Source: an uncultured Clostridia bacterium (GTDB taxonomy: Bacteria > Bacillota > Clostridia > Christensenellales > Aristaeellaceae). From it: 57,250 bases of DNA. The position numbers and the translations under genes are program-made. The stretch is taken from NCBI GenBank assembly GCA_934621485.1, contig CAKTUS010000007.1, positions 1 to 57,250 on the forward strand, written 5' to 3'. Within the stretch, counting starts at the first letter, position 1, and every line of letters begins with the position of its first letter. The notes under the pieces are model-generated. The model had not been told where the DNA came from. It saw only the letters and a list, made by a program, of their open reading frames with translations, and did no database searches. Below, one piece after another: positions 1 through 6,919 of this stretch.

Positions 1-70
1 GCGTTACTGGGCCTGCCTTGACCCTGACTCTTTCTTGCGGATTCTTTTCGGCTGATTCTTAAATGCTGTT
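1..70 (+). repeat. Left copy of 70-bp contig-terminal inverted repeat
   Basis: The first 70 bases are identical to the reverse complement of the last 70 bases. Identity ends after the shared motif AAATGCTGTT, although a weakly similar stretch (ACCCTGG against GCCCTG) follows. No convincing protein or RNA gene lies inside it. The simplest reading is a repeat element present at both contig ends where assembly stopped. True ends of a linear replicon are possible but less likely for a chromosome-like gene set. Confidence 0.9.
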
Positions 71-94
71 ACCCTGGTTTGCGCGTTTCCGCTA

Positions 95-123
95 TTGAAA
101 ACCCTTCCATGGGCTGTTATAAT
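95..123 (+). promoter_or_regulatory. Predicted sigma-A promoter of nrdR
   Basis: The -35 is TTGAAA (95-100) and the -10 is TATAAT (118-123), with a 17-bp spacer. It lies 38 bp before the nrdR start codon. The match is close to the vegetative consensus. Confidence 0.75.
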
Positions 124-161
124 GTTTGCAAACCGGGCACCTGCAAAAGGAGGACAGTTCC

Positions 162-638
162 ATGAGATGCCAGTATTGCGGTTATCTGGACAGCCGCGTG
201 ATTGATTCGCGTCCTACCGAGGAAGGCAGCTCCATTCGGCGCAGGCGCGAGTGCCTGCGATGCGGAAGGCGCTTCACCACCTATGAGAAAATTGAAACCT
301 CCCCTGTGATGGTGGTGAAAAAAGACCTGAGCCGGGAGCCCTTCAACCCGGAAAAAATCAAGAAGGGGCTGCTGCTGGCCTGCCAAAAGCGCCCGGTCAG
401 CATGAAGGATATTGACGCCGTGGTGGAAAAGGTGGAAAAGCTGGTTCATTCCGCTGGGGAAGAGGAGTTTTCCTCCCGCCGTATTGGCGAAGCCGTGATG
501 GAAGAACTGAAAACCCTGGACGAGGTTGCCTATGTGCGCTTTGCCAGCGTGTATCGCCAGTTTACGGATGTAAGCAGCTTTATGGACGAGCTGAACAAGC
601 TGGTTTTGGAAAGCCGGGGCCGCCGGGAGGGCGAATAA
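162..638 (+). CDS. nrdR: Transcriptional repressor NrdR
   Basis: NrdR is the ATP/dATP-sensing repressor of ribonucleotide reductase genes and binds NrdR boxes upstream of them. The 158-residue product has the family's usual length. A zinc ribbon comes first (Cys3, Cys6, Cys31, Cys34, with the IRRRREC segment between), followed by an ATP-cone from about residue 49 to 139. The ATG at 162 is chosen because an AAAGGAGG ribosome binding site sits about 10 bp upstream; a TTG at 126 in the same frame has no such site. A strong promoter lies just upstream. No nrd gene is in the window, so its targets are elsewhere. Confidence 0.96.
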   Translation: MRCQYCGYLDSRVIDSRPTEEGSSIRRRRECLRCGRRFTTYEKIETSPVMVVKKDLSREPFNPEKIKKGLLLACQKRPVSMKDIDAVVEKVEKLVHSAGEEEFSSRRIGEAVMEELKTLDEVAYVRFASVYRQFTDVSSFMDELNKLVLESRGRREGE

Positions 639-687
639 CCCCGGCAGGCTTTGGCATATCCTGCCCCTACAGAAAGGGGGAGGACCC

Positions 688-1149
688 ATGCGCGAACTCA
701 TCGCCCAGACACACGACCTGCTGCTGAAGGGCGGGGCAGCTGTGGCGGGCTTTTTTCATGGCATGACCACCGGCGATAACCGGTCCGCCGTGCTGCTGGT
801 GGCGCTGATGGCGGCCGACGTAGTGAGCGGCACAGTGGCTGCAGCCCTGGGCAAAAGCCGCAAAACCGGCGGCGGACGGCTGGATAGCGCCGCCGCGGGC
901 AAGGGACTGCTGCGCAAGGGGCTGATGCTGCTGGTGGTGCTGCTGGCCTATGTGCTGGATTGGATGATGAACGAGGAAAACAGGATGTTTTCCACCGCCG
1001 CCATCTGGTTTTACATTGGCACGGAGGGGCTGTCGCTGTTGGAAAACCTGGCCCTGTGCGGCGTGCCGGTGCCCGCCAAAATACGCCGCATGCTGGAAAA
1101 AGCGTCGCAGGAGGAAGAAGACGAAAAACCGCCCGCCTCCCAGGGGTGA
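688..1149 (+). CDS. Phage holin family (holin_4) membrane protein
   Basis: A 153-residue membrane protein of the phage_holin_4 / TcdE-like group. It has three to four hydrophobic segments (about residues 32-52, 75-95 and 103-123) and the family's pattern of an early Asp in the first helix, a Gly/Lys-rich loop (KTGGGRLDS), GLLRKG and a later Asp. The C-terminus is charged and ends in a Glu-rich stretch. It starts at an ATG behind GGGGGAGG, 49 bp after nrdR, so it may be co-transcribed with it. Chromosomal members of this family occur outside prophages, often in sporulating Firmicutes, where their role is unclear. No lysin is next to it. Confidence 0.8.
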   Translation: MRELIAQTHDLLLKGGAAVAGFFHGMTTGDNRSAVLLVALMAADVVSGTVAAALGKSRKTGGGRLDSAAAGKGLLRKGLMLLVVLLAYVLDWMMNEENRMFSTAAIWFYIGTEGLSLLENLALCGVPVPAKIRRMLEKASQEEEDEKPPASQG

Positions 1150-1177
1150 TTCCTGCCAAAGAAAGGATGTTTTCTTA

Positions 1178-1669
1178 ATGAAAAAAACGTTGACCATGCT
1201 TCTGGCCTTCATCCTGTGCCTGAGCTGCGCCTGTGCCCTGGCCGAGGCAACCGATGAAAACGTGGTTACGGTGTCCGCTGTGGAAAACGGCCTGGATACC
1301 CTGCTGGACCCAATCGGTTTGAGCGTTACCCTGCCGGCAGGCTGGCAGCAGGCCCAGACCCCGGAAAACTATGTGGCGGTATACCAAAGCGCGGATGAAA
1401 CCCTTACCCTCAGCGTGCTGCTGGGACAGAGCCTGAACGCCTGCCACGCGCTGATTGTGGAGCAGGAGGAAAACGACGCCGTGAAGGACGTAACGGAACA
1501 ATATGTAAACGACCGTTATTTCCTGACCTATCGGTCTGCTGATGATTTGTACTTTTTCGCCTATTTGCCCATCAGTGAAGAAAACTGCGTTATTTTTTGC
1601 TTTGCCCGCAGCGCCGCTGATGTGGCGCTGGATGTGCCCCTGCAAATTTTGGGCTCGGTGCATTGGTAA
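1178..1669 (+). CDS. Secreted protein of unknown function
   Basis: A 163-residue protein beginning with a clear signal peptide (MKKTLTMLLAFILCLSCACA, cleavage likely after ALA near residue 23). The rest is a small soluble domain with no motif I recognise, containing a LPAGW segment (about residue 51) of the kind seen in small exported stress or PsbP-like domains. The start ATG follows GAAAGGATG. It lies 28 bp after the holin-like gene and is followed by a terminator, so nrdR, the holin gene and this gene may form one transcript. Confidence 0.75.
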   Translation: MKKTLTMLLAFILCLSCACALAEATDENVVTVSAVENGLDTLLDPIGLSVTLPAGWQQAQTPENYVAVYQSADETLTLSVLLGQSLNACHALIVEQEENDAVKDVTEQYVNDRYFLTYRSADDLYFFAYLPISEENCVIFCFARSAADVALDVPLQILGSVHW

Positions 1670-1685
1670 CGGGTTTTGCATGACT

Positions 1686-1726
1686 GCCCCGGCGCTGCCT
1701 TGTTTACGGCTGCCGGGGCTTTTTTC
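1686..1726 (+). terminator. Rho-independent terminator after the secreted protein gene
   Basis: Arms GCCCCGGC (1686-1693) and GCCGGGGC (1712-1719) are followed by a T-run. It ends the nrdR-proximal transcript. Confidence 0.85.
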
Positions 1727-1729
1727 TTT

Positions 1730-2733
1730 GTCGGGGATGGAAAAGGGACGCCGGCGGCGAAGAAGGTTCCCGGGTTACCGCTGTTTTTTACCTTGGCGCC
1801 GCATGTCCTGGCAACGGCGGCCGGAAAGCGGCTGCTCAGACCGGCCCAAAAGTTGGCCGGCGGCGAGCTTTCAGCCTGCCAAAAAACCTAAATGCGTGTC
1901 TGCATTTGTGAACGGCGCCTCGGGAAAAGAGCTGCGGCGGAAGACTTAGGGGCTTTGTCCCTAAAAGCCCGGCGGAAGCTGGAGAGAAGCGGGACCCCAG
2001 CAGGCGCACACAACCGCCATAGATGGTTCAGACCGCTGACAAAGTCCCTCGCTTCAAAAAGACATCCATAGCCCCTGCAAAGGATTTCTCTCTAACGCAA
2101 CGAAAGCAAAAGAGGCTTCCCTTTCTTTCACGTTATAGGCGAAAATCAATCTGAGAGGCACAGAATTCCAGCAATTCTTTGAGCCGTTTTTGTGATAGGC
2201 GTTTTTCAGCAACCTGAACCGCCATAGGCGGTTAGCAGCACCCCGCCGGCGAGGCGTGATGTAAGGACGCACGTCTCCACGTTTGAGCGGCTGCACCGCC
2301 TCCCGCACCTTTACTCTTTGGGCAAGATGAAAGCCGGCCCGGCGGCGGGCCTTTTCAGAACGAACGAGATGGTTTCGGCAGAGCCGGAAACGGCCCGAGC
2401 GCTGCACATAGCAATAGGGAAGGCTTGCATTTGCAGGTCAGTCAGGCGATAGGATGACCGCCAGAGGGGCTGCGGCAGCTTTGCCACTTCCCTAAGGGGG
2501 TTCTTTGACAGCGTCTGCGGCCGAACAGCCGCTTTTGAAACCCCGTTCAGAGCATAGTCGGCGGTAACGCTGCTCAAAAGAAATCAATCAGGAAAAGTGG
2601 GTCGGGTTGAACTATTTTTGTTCTTTCTTTGTGCTTTTTTGGAAAACAGTCAACCAGTCTTTTCCTTTTTCTCTTTTCATGTATAATATGTTTATAAATA
2701 AGCGGTTTTGTACTGCTTGGAAGGAGAGAATAA
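1730..2733. other. About 1 kb gene-free, repeat-rich intergenic region
   Basis: Open frames here look non-coding (Arg/Pro-rich, no family resemblance, no ribosome binding sites). The stretch holds degenerate copies of intergenic repeats that recur at 11.6, 35.2, 40.0 and 51.6-52.3 kb. Examples are a TTAGGGGCTTTGTCCCTAA palindrome near 1947, a GGTTCAGACCGCTGACAAAG segment near 2024, and GGGGGTTCTTTGACAGCG near 2497. Near the right end a TATAAT at 2682-2687 is a likely -10 for the interrupted gene at 2734. Confidence 0.6.
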
Positions 2734-2890
2734 ATGAAAAAATGGCTTTCCCTGCTGCTGGCTTTCTGCCTGCTTCTTCCTTGGGCAGGCGCTTTGGCGG
2801 AAAGCGAGGAACAACAGATTCTCACCTTTGGCGAAGGCCAAAACTCCGCGCTGTGCTTTGCCATGTTTACCACCGAAACTTACTACCAGT
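2734..2890 (+). pseudogene. 5' fragment of secreted protein gene split by the integrative element
   Basis: Encodes a signal peptide (MKKWLSLLLAFCLLLPWAGA) and the beginning of a mature domain up to FTTETYYQ. Reading then runs into element DNA and stops after a foreign tail at 2925. Joined to 11254-11519 at the 11-bp att core, the frame is restored exactly: 157 + 266 = 423 nt, a 140-residue protein. The reconstructed C-terminal half (LVLDALLENG, ESWGYYV) resembles the DUF4430/transcobalamin-like fold, a tentative match. GGAGAG precedes the ATG. Confidence 0.85.
2880..2890. repeat. attL core
   Basis: TTACTACCAGT at the left junction, identical to 11243-11253. Removing one copy and the DNA between them restores an open reading frame, which supports it as the crossover core. 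Confidence 0.88.
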
Positions 2891-2995
2891 ATTTTATCAT
2901 ATTTGCATTGTGTGGAATCCAATAGAATACAATACTATCAAACCCTTATCTATCAACGCTTTCGATTTTTTGTTTTGGTATCTTATGGCATCCGC

Positions 2996-3035
2996 TAAAG
3001 GGAAAAAGTAAGGGAAAAAATCTTAAAGGGAAAAC
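2996..3035. repeat. Candidate integrase arm-binding repeats (left)
   Basis: Three direct repeats of the form TAAAGGGAAA / TAAGGGAAA start at 2996, 3009 and 3024, about 110-145 bp inside attL. Two matching copies lie next to attR. This is the layout expected of arm-type sites for a Tn916/lambda-class integrase with an N-terminal arm-binding domain. Confidence 0.6.
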
Positions 3036-3130
3036 AAAAAATGGCCCGCGATAGCCGCAAGCCGCCCCGGCCTGTAACCGGGATATATGGCAGCTTTGCC
3101 GGAAAGGAGAAAAACGGCATAGCATAGATT

Positions 3131-3970
3131 TCAAGTATAATAAAGTCGCTCTGCGTGTACCCTGTCCATTCCCAGCACGTTCACGCAATACCAGATTTTA
3201 TCCTTGGGGTCTTCTGACATCCTGCGCCGCCTGATCTCTTTTTCCTTGTTGAATAAAAGCCATTCCTGAACGCTGCACCCGCTTTCCTTCCATGCTGTGA
3301 AACCCGTATGCCTGTAAAAGTTCCGATCACCCCACAGCAGTTCCGAAAGGGTAGGGCCGAACCTGCCCTTTCGGAGCTTTTTCAGCCCCTGTTTAGTATA
3401 ATGACGAACCGTGCTGAAATTTCTCCCCACTTCTTCCCCAATTTCAATAAAGGTTTTGTCATTGAAATATCGTTCTTCTATGGCGAAACGTTCCATCTCC
3501 GGCAGGCTTCGCAGGGCTTCCCGTATTACCTGCGCCGTGTATGCGTTTGTCAATGCCTTTTCAACGGCTTCAAAGCCCGGTTCTTCTGCTTCGATGGTGT
3601 CCCCTAGGGAAAGTTCCTCCGTATCGTTGGAGGCGGGCGCGTCAAGGCTTACAGCGTTATTAAGCGGCTCGTTCAACTGCCTTTTGCAGCTGCACCAGGA
3701 AACCTTCTTAAATTCCCGTTTCAGAAAAAAAGAAAAGTAGTTAATAAAGCTCATGCTTTTTTCTGGCCGGTATTCCTGCACGGCTTCGCACAGGGCTATA
3801 TATCCGCTTTGGGTCAGATCGTCCACTTCAAATCCGGGCCGGTTCTCCCACGCCCGTTTCCAGCGGTTAGCCTGCAAGCAAACGAACCTGTATACCTGTT
3901 CCCAAAGCACCGGCATTTCCTCCCGGCGGCCCTCCTGAATCTCTTTTACCAGTTCTTCATTTGTTCGCAT
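3131..3970 (-). CDS. Sigma-70-like RNA polymerase sigma factor of the element
   Basis: A 279-residue protein. Residues of about 45-95 (FEVDDLTQSGYIALCEAV, then FINYFSFFLKREFKKV) match sigma region 2. Residues of about 165-215 (SLPEMERFAIEERYF, then IGEEVGRNFSTVRHYTKQGL) match a region 4 helix-turn-helix. A basic C-terminal tail of about 65 residues is not part of these domains. The start follows AGGAGGAAAA. It is the last gene of the minus-strand run that contains scaffold and capsid, so it may act as a late or feedback regulator of element or helper genes; that role is inferred. Similar phage-encoded sigma-like proteins are common in Firmicutes phages. Confidence 0.8.
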   Translation of the reverse strand: MRTNEELVKEIQEGRREEMPVLWEQVYRFVCLQANRWKRAWENRPGFEVDDLTQSGYIALCEAVQEYRPEKSMSFINYFSFFLKREFKKVSWCSCKRQLNEPLNNAVSLDAPASNDTEELSLGDTIEAEEPGFEAVEKALTNAYTAQVIREALRSLPEMERFAIEERYFNDKTFIEIGEEVGRNFSTVRHYTKQGLKKLRKGRFGPTLSELLWGDRNFYRHTGFTAWKESGCSVQEWLLFNKEKEIRRRRMSEDPKDKIWYCVNVLGMDRVHAERLYYT

Positions 3971-4012
3971 GGGCTTTTCCTCCTGATAGAATGGGATAAC
4001 AAAGGGGACGGC

Positions 4013-4240
4013 CTACGCTCGCCCCTTCGCTTTCAGTTCTTGCAGCAGCATTTCCAGATCTTCCACCTTGGTTCTGTATTCGTCCGTCCTGACGGCGTTT
4101 AATGCCGCATTGCAGGCGTATAGAAGCGTGTTGGCCGTCTTGGGGTCAATTTCCTCATTCAGAACCATATTGGCAACCCTTGAAATGGCTTTCCGGCAGT
4201 CCTGCGGGGTGGATAGTTTCAGCGTCTTGCGCCTTGCCAT
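4013..4240 (-). CDS. Small helical phage-type protein, unknown function
   Basis: A 75-residue, Lys/Arg-rich, probably all-helical protein (MARRKTLKLSTPQDCRKAIS at the N-terminus, a Leu/Glu-rich helix at the end). The start is taken as the ATG at 4240 with GGGGAG upstream; a TTG at 4246 overlapping the previous stop is an alternative. Proteins of this size and pattern occur in Firmicutes phages near packaging genes, but I cannot assign a function. It lies between the upstream hypothetical gene and the sigma factor gene. Confidence 0.65.
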   Translation of the reverse strand: MARRKTLKLSTPQDCRKAISRVANMVLNEEIDPKTANTLLYACNAALNAVRTDEYRTKVEDLEMLLQELKAKGRA

Positions 4241-4242
4241 GG

Positions 4243-4548
4243 TCAACCACTCCCCACAAGCTGCCCGTTTTCGCCCGCCTCTAAGCCTTCTTCATAATCT
4301 AGATAGAAAATGAGGTTTTCACAGCCCGGATAGCGGGCGGCGATTGCTTCACAGGCTGCGAGGGCCTGCGCTGCCGTTTCGTGTTCGGAATGAAATTCTT
4401 CCCCAGTTCTGGGGACGCCGTTCCAGATCGTGCCCTTTGCGGTAAAGCTGCGTTTTTCCGGGTCATAGTCAACAAAGCCTAGCACGTGCATTCCGGGGCC
4501 GTTTCTGGCCGCTCTGGCAATGGTTAAAAGTCGGTTGATATATTTCAT
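4243..4548 (-). CDS. Hypothetical protein downstream of the capsid gene
   Basis: A 101-residue acidic soluble protein beginning MKYINRLLTIARAARNGPGM, with a short beta-rich middle and a DYEEGLEAGENG tail. No family is recognised. An AGGTGCAGGACG stretch precedes the ATG. Its stop directly abuts the next start (ggtTGAccATG on the minus strand), consistent with coupled translation in the capsid operon. The 69 bp between it and the capsid stop contain no gene. Confidence 0.65.
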   Translation of the reverse strand: MKYINRLLTIARAARNGPGMHVLGFVDYDPEKRSFTAKGTIWNGVPRTGEEFHSEHETAAQALAACEAIAARYPGCENLIFYLDYEEGLEAGENGQLVGSG

Positions 4549-4617
4549 CGTCCTGCACCTCCAAAGGCTAAAAAGAGGCGCACAGGCCCACGAAAGCCCA
4601 TGCGCCCATAACGGCGA

Positions 4618-5469
4618 TTAGCCCGCAGTAGAAGCGGGCAAAGCCTGATAATAAATGCCTTTCTTCTTGTTATCCAGAACAAAGGCATCATAGCAGATAC
4701 GGCCAGTCACCACAGCGCCGGAGGAATACACGGTATCATTGTGGATATTGTAATCTTCCAGTTTCACAGGGGCCACAGTGGCGGAGGGGTGGCACAGCAT
4801 AAAGCCGAACTTCTCCGGCAGACGCACGGCGGGAACCTTCACCACGGAAGCGCCGTCAAGAATGCCGATCACACCCCGCAGGCGCATTTCGTTGCCCACG
4901 TCGGTTTCCATTGTAATATCCGTACTCTTTTTCATAAGCTGGTACGTTTCCGGAGTTACGATCAGCACACGACCAGTTTCAGGAACTTCCGCATCATCCA
5001 GCGCTTTGGAAGCGTCCAGAATATCCGCGTAAATACTCGCCTCAGCAAGGGCCTTAGCGGTCGCCTTGGTGCCTGCGCCAGTGGCCATAACGCCGTAAAC
5101 GTAGGTATCAATTTCGGGAATAATAACTTCCCTAGTCTGGCGGGCCAGCGCGGAAGCGGCCTGCACCTGCTGGACGGTTTCGTCTGCGTCCAGTTTATCC
5201 ACGTTGAAGATAAAAGAACGGTCTCTTGTCAGGGTAAATTCTTCGGTAGTCGCGCCCAGATCGGAGATACTGCCGTAGCGGCTCCAATTCCCGGTAGCGG
5301 GGCCGGTGCGGCCATAGTCGTTCATGGTGGCGGTGCTGACCTTGTATACCTTCACCGTATGTGCGCCCGTCCAGTCAAATTCCTTATTGGTCACAAGGGA
5401 AAGTTTGCTTTCCGCTTTAAACTGTTCATCCGTATATGGTGCAAACTTGGTAGCAAGATTGATAGCCAT
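4618..5469 (-). CDS. Phage major capsid protein
   Basis: A 283-residue protein of the phage major capsid type seen in many Firmicutes siphophages. The N-terminus MAINLATKFAPYTDEQFK, the DWTGAHTVKVYKVSTATMND strand, the LTRDRSFIFNVDKLDADET segment and a C-terminal strand ending in KKKGIYYQAL are characteristic. It builds the procapsid shell. The scaffold gene sits immediately upstream (12 bp gap), the normal scaffold-capsid order. AGGAGTG precedes the ATG. It is full length, with no frameshift or stop, which argues against simple prophage decay. Confidence 0.9.
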   Translation of the reverse strand: MAINLATKFAPYTDEQFKAESKLSLVTNKEFDWTGAHTVKVYKVSTATMNDYGRTGPATGNWSRYGSISDLGATTEEFTLTRDRSFIFNVDKLDADETVQQVQAASALARQTREVIIPEIDTYVYGVMATGAGTKATAKALAEASIYADILDASKALDDAEVPETGRVLIVTPETYQLMKKSTDITMETDVGNEMRLRGVIGILDGASVVKVPAVRLPEKFGFMLCHPSATVAPVKLEDYNIHNDTVYSSGAVVTGRICYDAFVLDNKKKGIYYQALPASTAG

Positions 5470-5481
5470 TGCTTAACACTC

Positions 5482-5898
5482 CTATTCTTTCGGCACTTCA
5501 AAAGCCTTTTTCAGTTGCATATCATAATCATTGCGCGGGTAGGGGTCGCCCTCCGGCAGTTTGTTCGGGATGATGGTATATCCGTCGCCCTTTTCGTTTT
5601 TGGCTTTGAACCCACGGAGGGAAGAAAGACGCTGAATAGCGTTATCCAACGACGTTTCGTCGTCGTAGCGCAGCACGTCGGCAAGCTCTTTCGGAAGCTC
5701 CGCCGCCGCTAGCTTTTCGGCGGCCATCACGGCCAGTTCCCGGGCCTTGATAGCCTTTTCCCTTTCGTCCAGTTCGGCGGAACGCTTGTCACGATCACGG
5801 CCAAGCCGTTCACTGATAATGTGGTTCACTTCGTCCTGGGTGAAAGTGCGTTCCCCGGCTTCCGGGTTGGTCTGGTTGTTGTTCTGGTTGTTATCCAT
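5482..5898 (-). CDS. Phage scaffold protein (DUF4355/GP20-like)
   Basis: A 138-residue protein with the order typical of capsid scaffolds: a polar Asn/Gln-rich N-terminus, the conserved FTQDEVNHIISERLGRDRDK helix, a charged coiled coil (about residues 30-75), and a C-terminal segment ending NDYDMQLKKAFEVPKE that would contact the capsid protein. GGAGGT sits 7 bp from the ATG at 5898 and directly against an ATG at 5904, so 5898 is preferred. It would guide assembly of the capsid protein encoded next to it and may set shell size. The gene follows a terminator-bearing leader. Confidence 0.88.
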   Translation of the reverse strand: MDNNQNNNQTNPEAGERTFTQDEVNHIISERLGRDRDKRSAELDEREKAIKARELAVMAAEKLAAAELPKELADVLRYDDETSLDNAIQRLSSLRGFKAKNEKGDGYTIIPNKLPEGDPYPRNDYDMQLKKAFEVPKE

Positions 5899-5956
5899 GC
5901 TCATACCTCCGTTTTACGCCTAGAGTGGGCTAGTTTTCAGAAAAGCGCCTGAACGC

Positions 5957-6002
5957 AAAAAAGCGCGGGCAACCATCCACGAATGGACGATTTCCCGCGC
6001 CT
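5957..6002 (-). terminator. Strong intrinsic terminator in the capsid-operon leader
   Basis: On the minus strand GCGCGGG (6000-5994) pairs with CCCGCGC (5969-5963). An inner hairpin of CCATTCGTGG type lies between them, and a run of six T follows (5962-5957). It stands between an upstream promoter and the scaffold start at 5898, with no second promoter evident after it. Confidence 0.88.
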
Positions 6003-6041
6003 TGTATGGCTTCCACCCTGTGCCGGGTGGGGTACTTTTCC
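5957..6041 (-). ncRNA. Candidate ~85-nt leader RNA / attenuator upstream of scaffold and capsid
   Basis: Transcription from the promoter at 6048-6077 should start near 6041. The RNA would fold a first hairpin CCACCC-N6-GGGTGG (6030-6013) and then the terminator hairpin. It contains no ORF with a ribosome binding site. It could be a stand-alone small RNA or a leader whose termination must be overcome for capsid expression. Confidence 0.6.
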
Positions 6042-6047
6042 GCACCC

Positions 6048-6077
6048 ATTATACCACAAACAGGGGGTAGGGGGCAA
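6048..6077 (-). promoter_or_regulatory. Predicted promoter for the capsid leader RNA
   Basis: On the minus strand the -35 is TTGCCC (6077-6072) and the -10 is TATAAT (6053-6048) with an 18-bp spacer. A TGG directly before the -10 gives an extended -10 element. Confidence 0.7.
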
Positions 6078-6089
6078 GGGCTGTCCCCT

Positions 6090-6257
6090 TTACGGACGGG
6101 GCTTCCCGCCGTCCTTAGATATGAAATACAGGTGCTTAAACGGGGGCTTACCCTCGCTTTTCTTCACCTTGAAAAGGCTCATAACAGGCCGGAAAATGGC
6201 CATTAAGGCAGCTTCTTCCGCTTCCTCGGTATAGCTTACCTTGATCTTTACGGACAT
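6090..6257 (-). CDS. Small conserved-looking element protein (55 aa)
   Basis: Encodes 55 residues beginning MSVKIKVSYTEEAEEAAL and ending FISKDGGKPRP. The N-terminal beta strand followed by a helix suggests a small alpha/beta fold. Its ATG overlaps the end of the preceding gene (stop at 6250-6248), which implies translational coupling. No family is recognised. It is the last ORF before the leader promoter. Confidence 0.65.
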   Translation of the reverse strand: MSVKIKVSYTEEAEEAALMAIFRPVMSLFKVKKSEGKPPFKHLYFISKDGGKPRP

Positions 6258-6532
6258 TCCGCGCCGCCTTTCTCGCCGCTTTCCTGCACATATTGGGCAT
6301 AATGCCGGTTTATGTTGTTCAGAATCAGCCGCAGGCGGGCGGGGTCGTCGATCAGGCGCAGCATGGAGCCGATAGCCTCCCGGAGCTTGGCCAGAGCGGG
6401 GGCGGCTGCTCCGCCCTCACTCTTTACGGCCATTTCCCGCGCCCGCTTGTTCATTTCCGTGTTATATTCCTCCTGAAAATCCTTGTACAGTTCCGGCTTA
6501 ACGCCGTATTTCAAAGCCTGTTCTCGGTTCAT
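6248..6532 (-). CDS. Hypothetical helical protein of the element
   Basis: A 94-residue protein, mostly helical, beginning MNREQALKYGVKPELYKDFQ and containing an Ala/Leu-rich segment LAKLREAIGSMLRLIDD. GGAGG precedes the ATG by about 9 bp. Its 3' end overlaps the 55-residue gene that follows. No domain is recognised. Confidence 0.65.
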   Translation of the reverse strand: MNREQALKYGVKPELYKDFQEEYNTEMNKRAREMAVKSEGGAAAPALAKLREAIGSMLRLIDDPARLRLILNNINRHYAQYVQESGEKGGAECP

Positions 6533-6577
6533 GTTCTTTCTACCTCCATTATGTCCTGCGTAGATTTTATCGTGGCT

Positions 6578-6682
6578 TTACAGCGACTTACAAAGAATCT
6601 GATAAATGAGATCGAGCAGTGGCAGATCATTGCTGTGTTCCATCATTTCCATGATTTTTTCCAGATATTCAGCTTTTTTCAT
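6578..6682 (-). CDS. Tiny phage-type protein (34 aa)
   Basis: A 34-residue single-helix protein, MKKAEYLEKIMEMMEHSNDL followed by PLLDLIYQILCKSL. Very short proteins with the pattern 'LLDLIYQLL' recur in Firmicutes phages and elements. GGAGGT lies 9 bp upstream of this ATG, so the longer frame reaching back to 6775 is rejected. The function is unknown. Confidence 0.65.
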   Translation of the reverse strand: MKKAEYLEKIMEMMEHSNDLPLLDLIYQILCKSL

Positions 6683-6784
6683 CTCTTGAAACCTCCGGGT
6701 TTTTCTGGTATCATGGGGCGGGTTAGGTCTGAGCCATTCCCGCCCCGCCTTTGTCAGCGTTAGCAGCACTGGCAAGGGCTTTTT

Positions 6785-6916
6785 TTATTGGTGTTCAAAG
6801 TGAAGAAACTCATCGATCAGGTACACGAAGTATTGAAGTTCACTTGCGGTCATGCAGTCGGCCAATTCGTGGTAGCGCTTTTCGAACTTCTGATAGGTGT
6901 TTTTCTGTTTCTTCAT
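6785..6916 (-). CDS. Tiny element protein (43 aa)
   Basis: A 43-residue protein, MKKQKNTYQKFEKRYHELAD at the start and a hydrophobic acidic helix at the end (LQYFVYLIDEFLHFEHQ). GGAGGG precedes the ATG. It begins 3 bp after the DnaC-like gene ends, so translation is probably coupled. No family is recognised, but intact spacing and a good ribosome binding site support it as a gene. Confidence 0.6.
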   Translation of the reverse strand: MKKQKNTYQKFEKRYHELADCMTASELQYFVYLIDEFLHFEHQ

Positions 6917-6919
6917 GGT

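Noticed and set aside
688..1149. Remnant prophage around the holin-like gene
   Set aside because: No lysin, tail or integrase gene is near it; this holin family is also found as chromosomal single genes.
2054..2577. Minus-strand open frames in the gap before the interrupted gene
   Set aside because: Arg/Leu-rich composition, no start signal, and they lie in repeat-like sequence.
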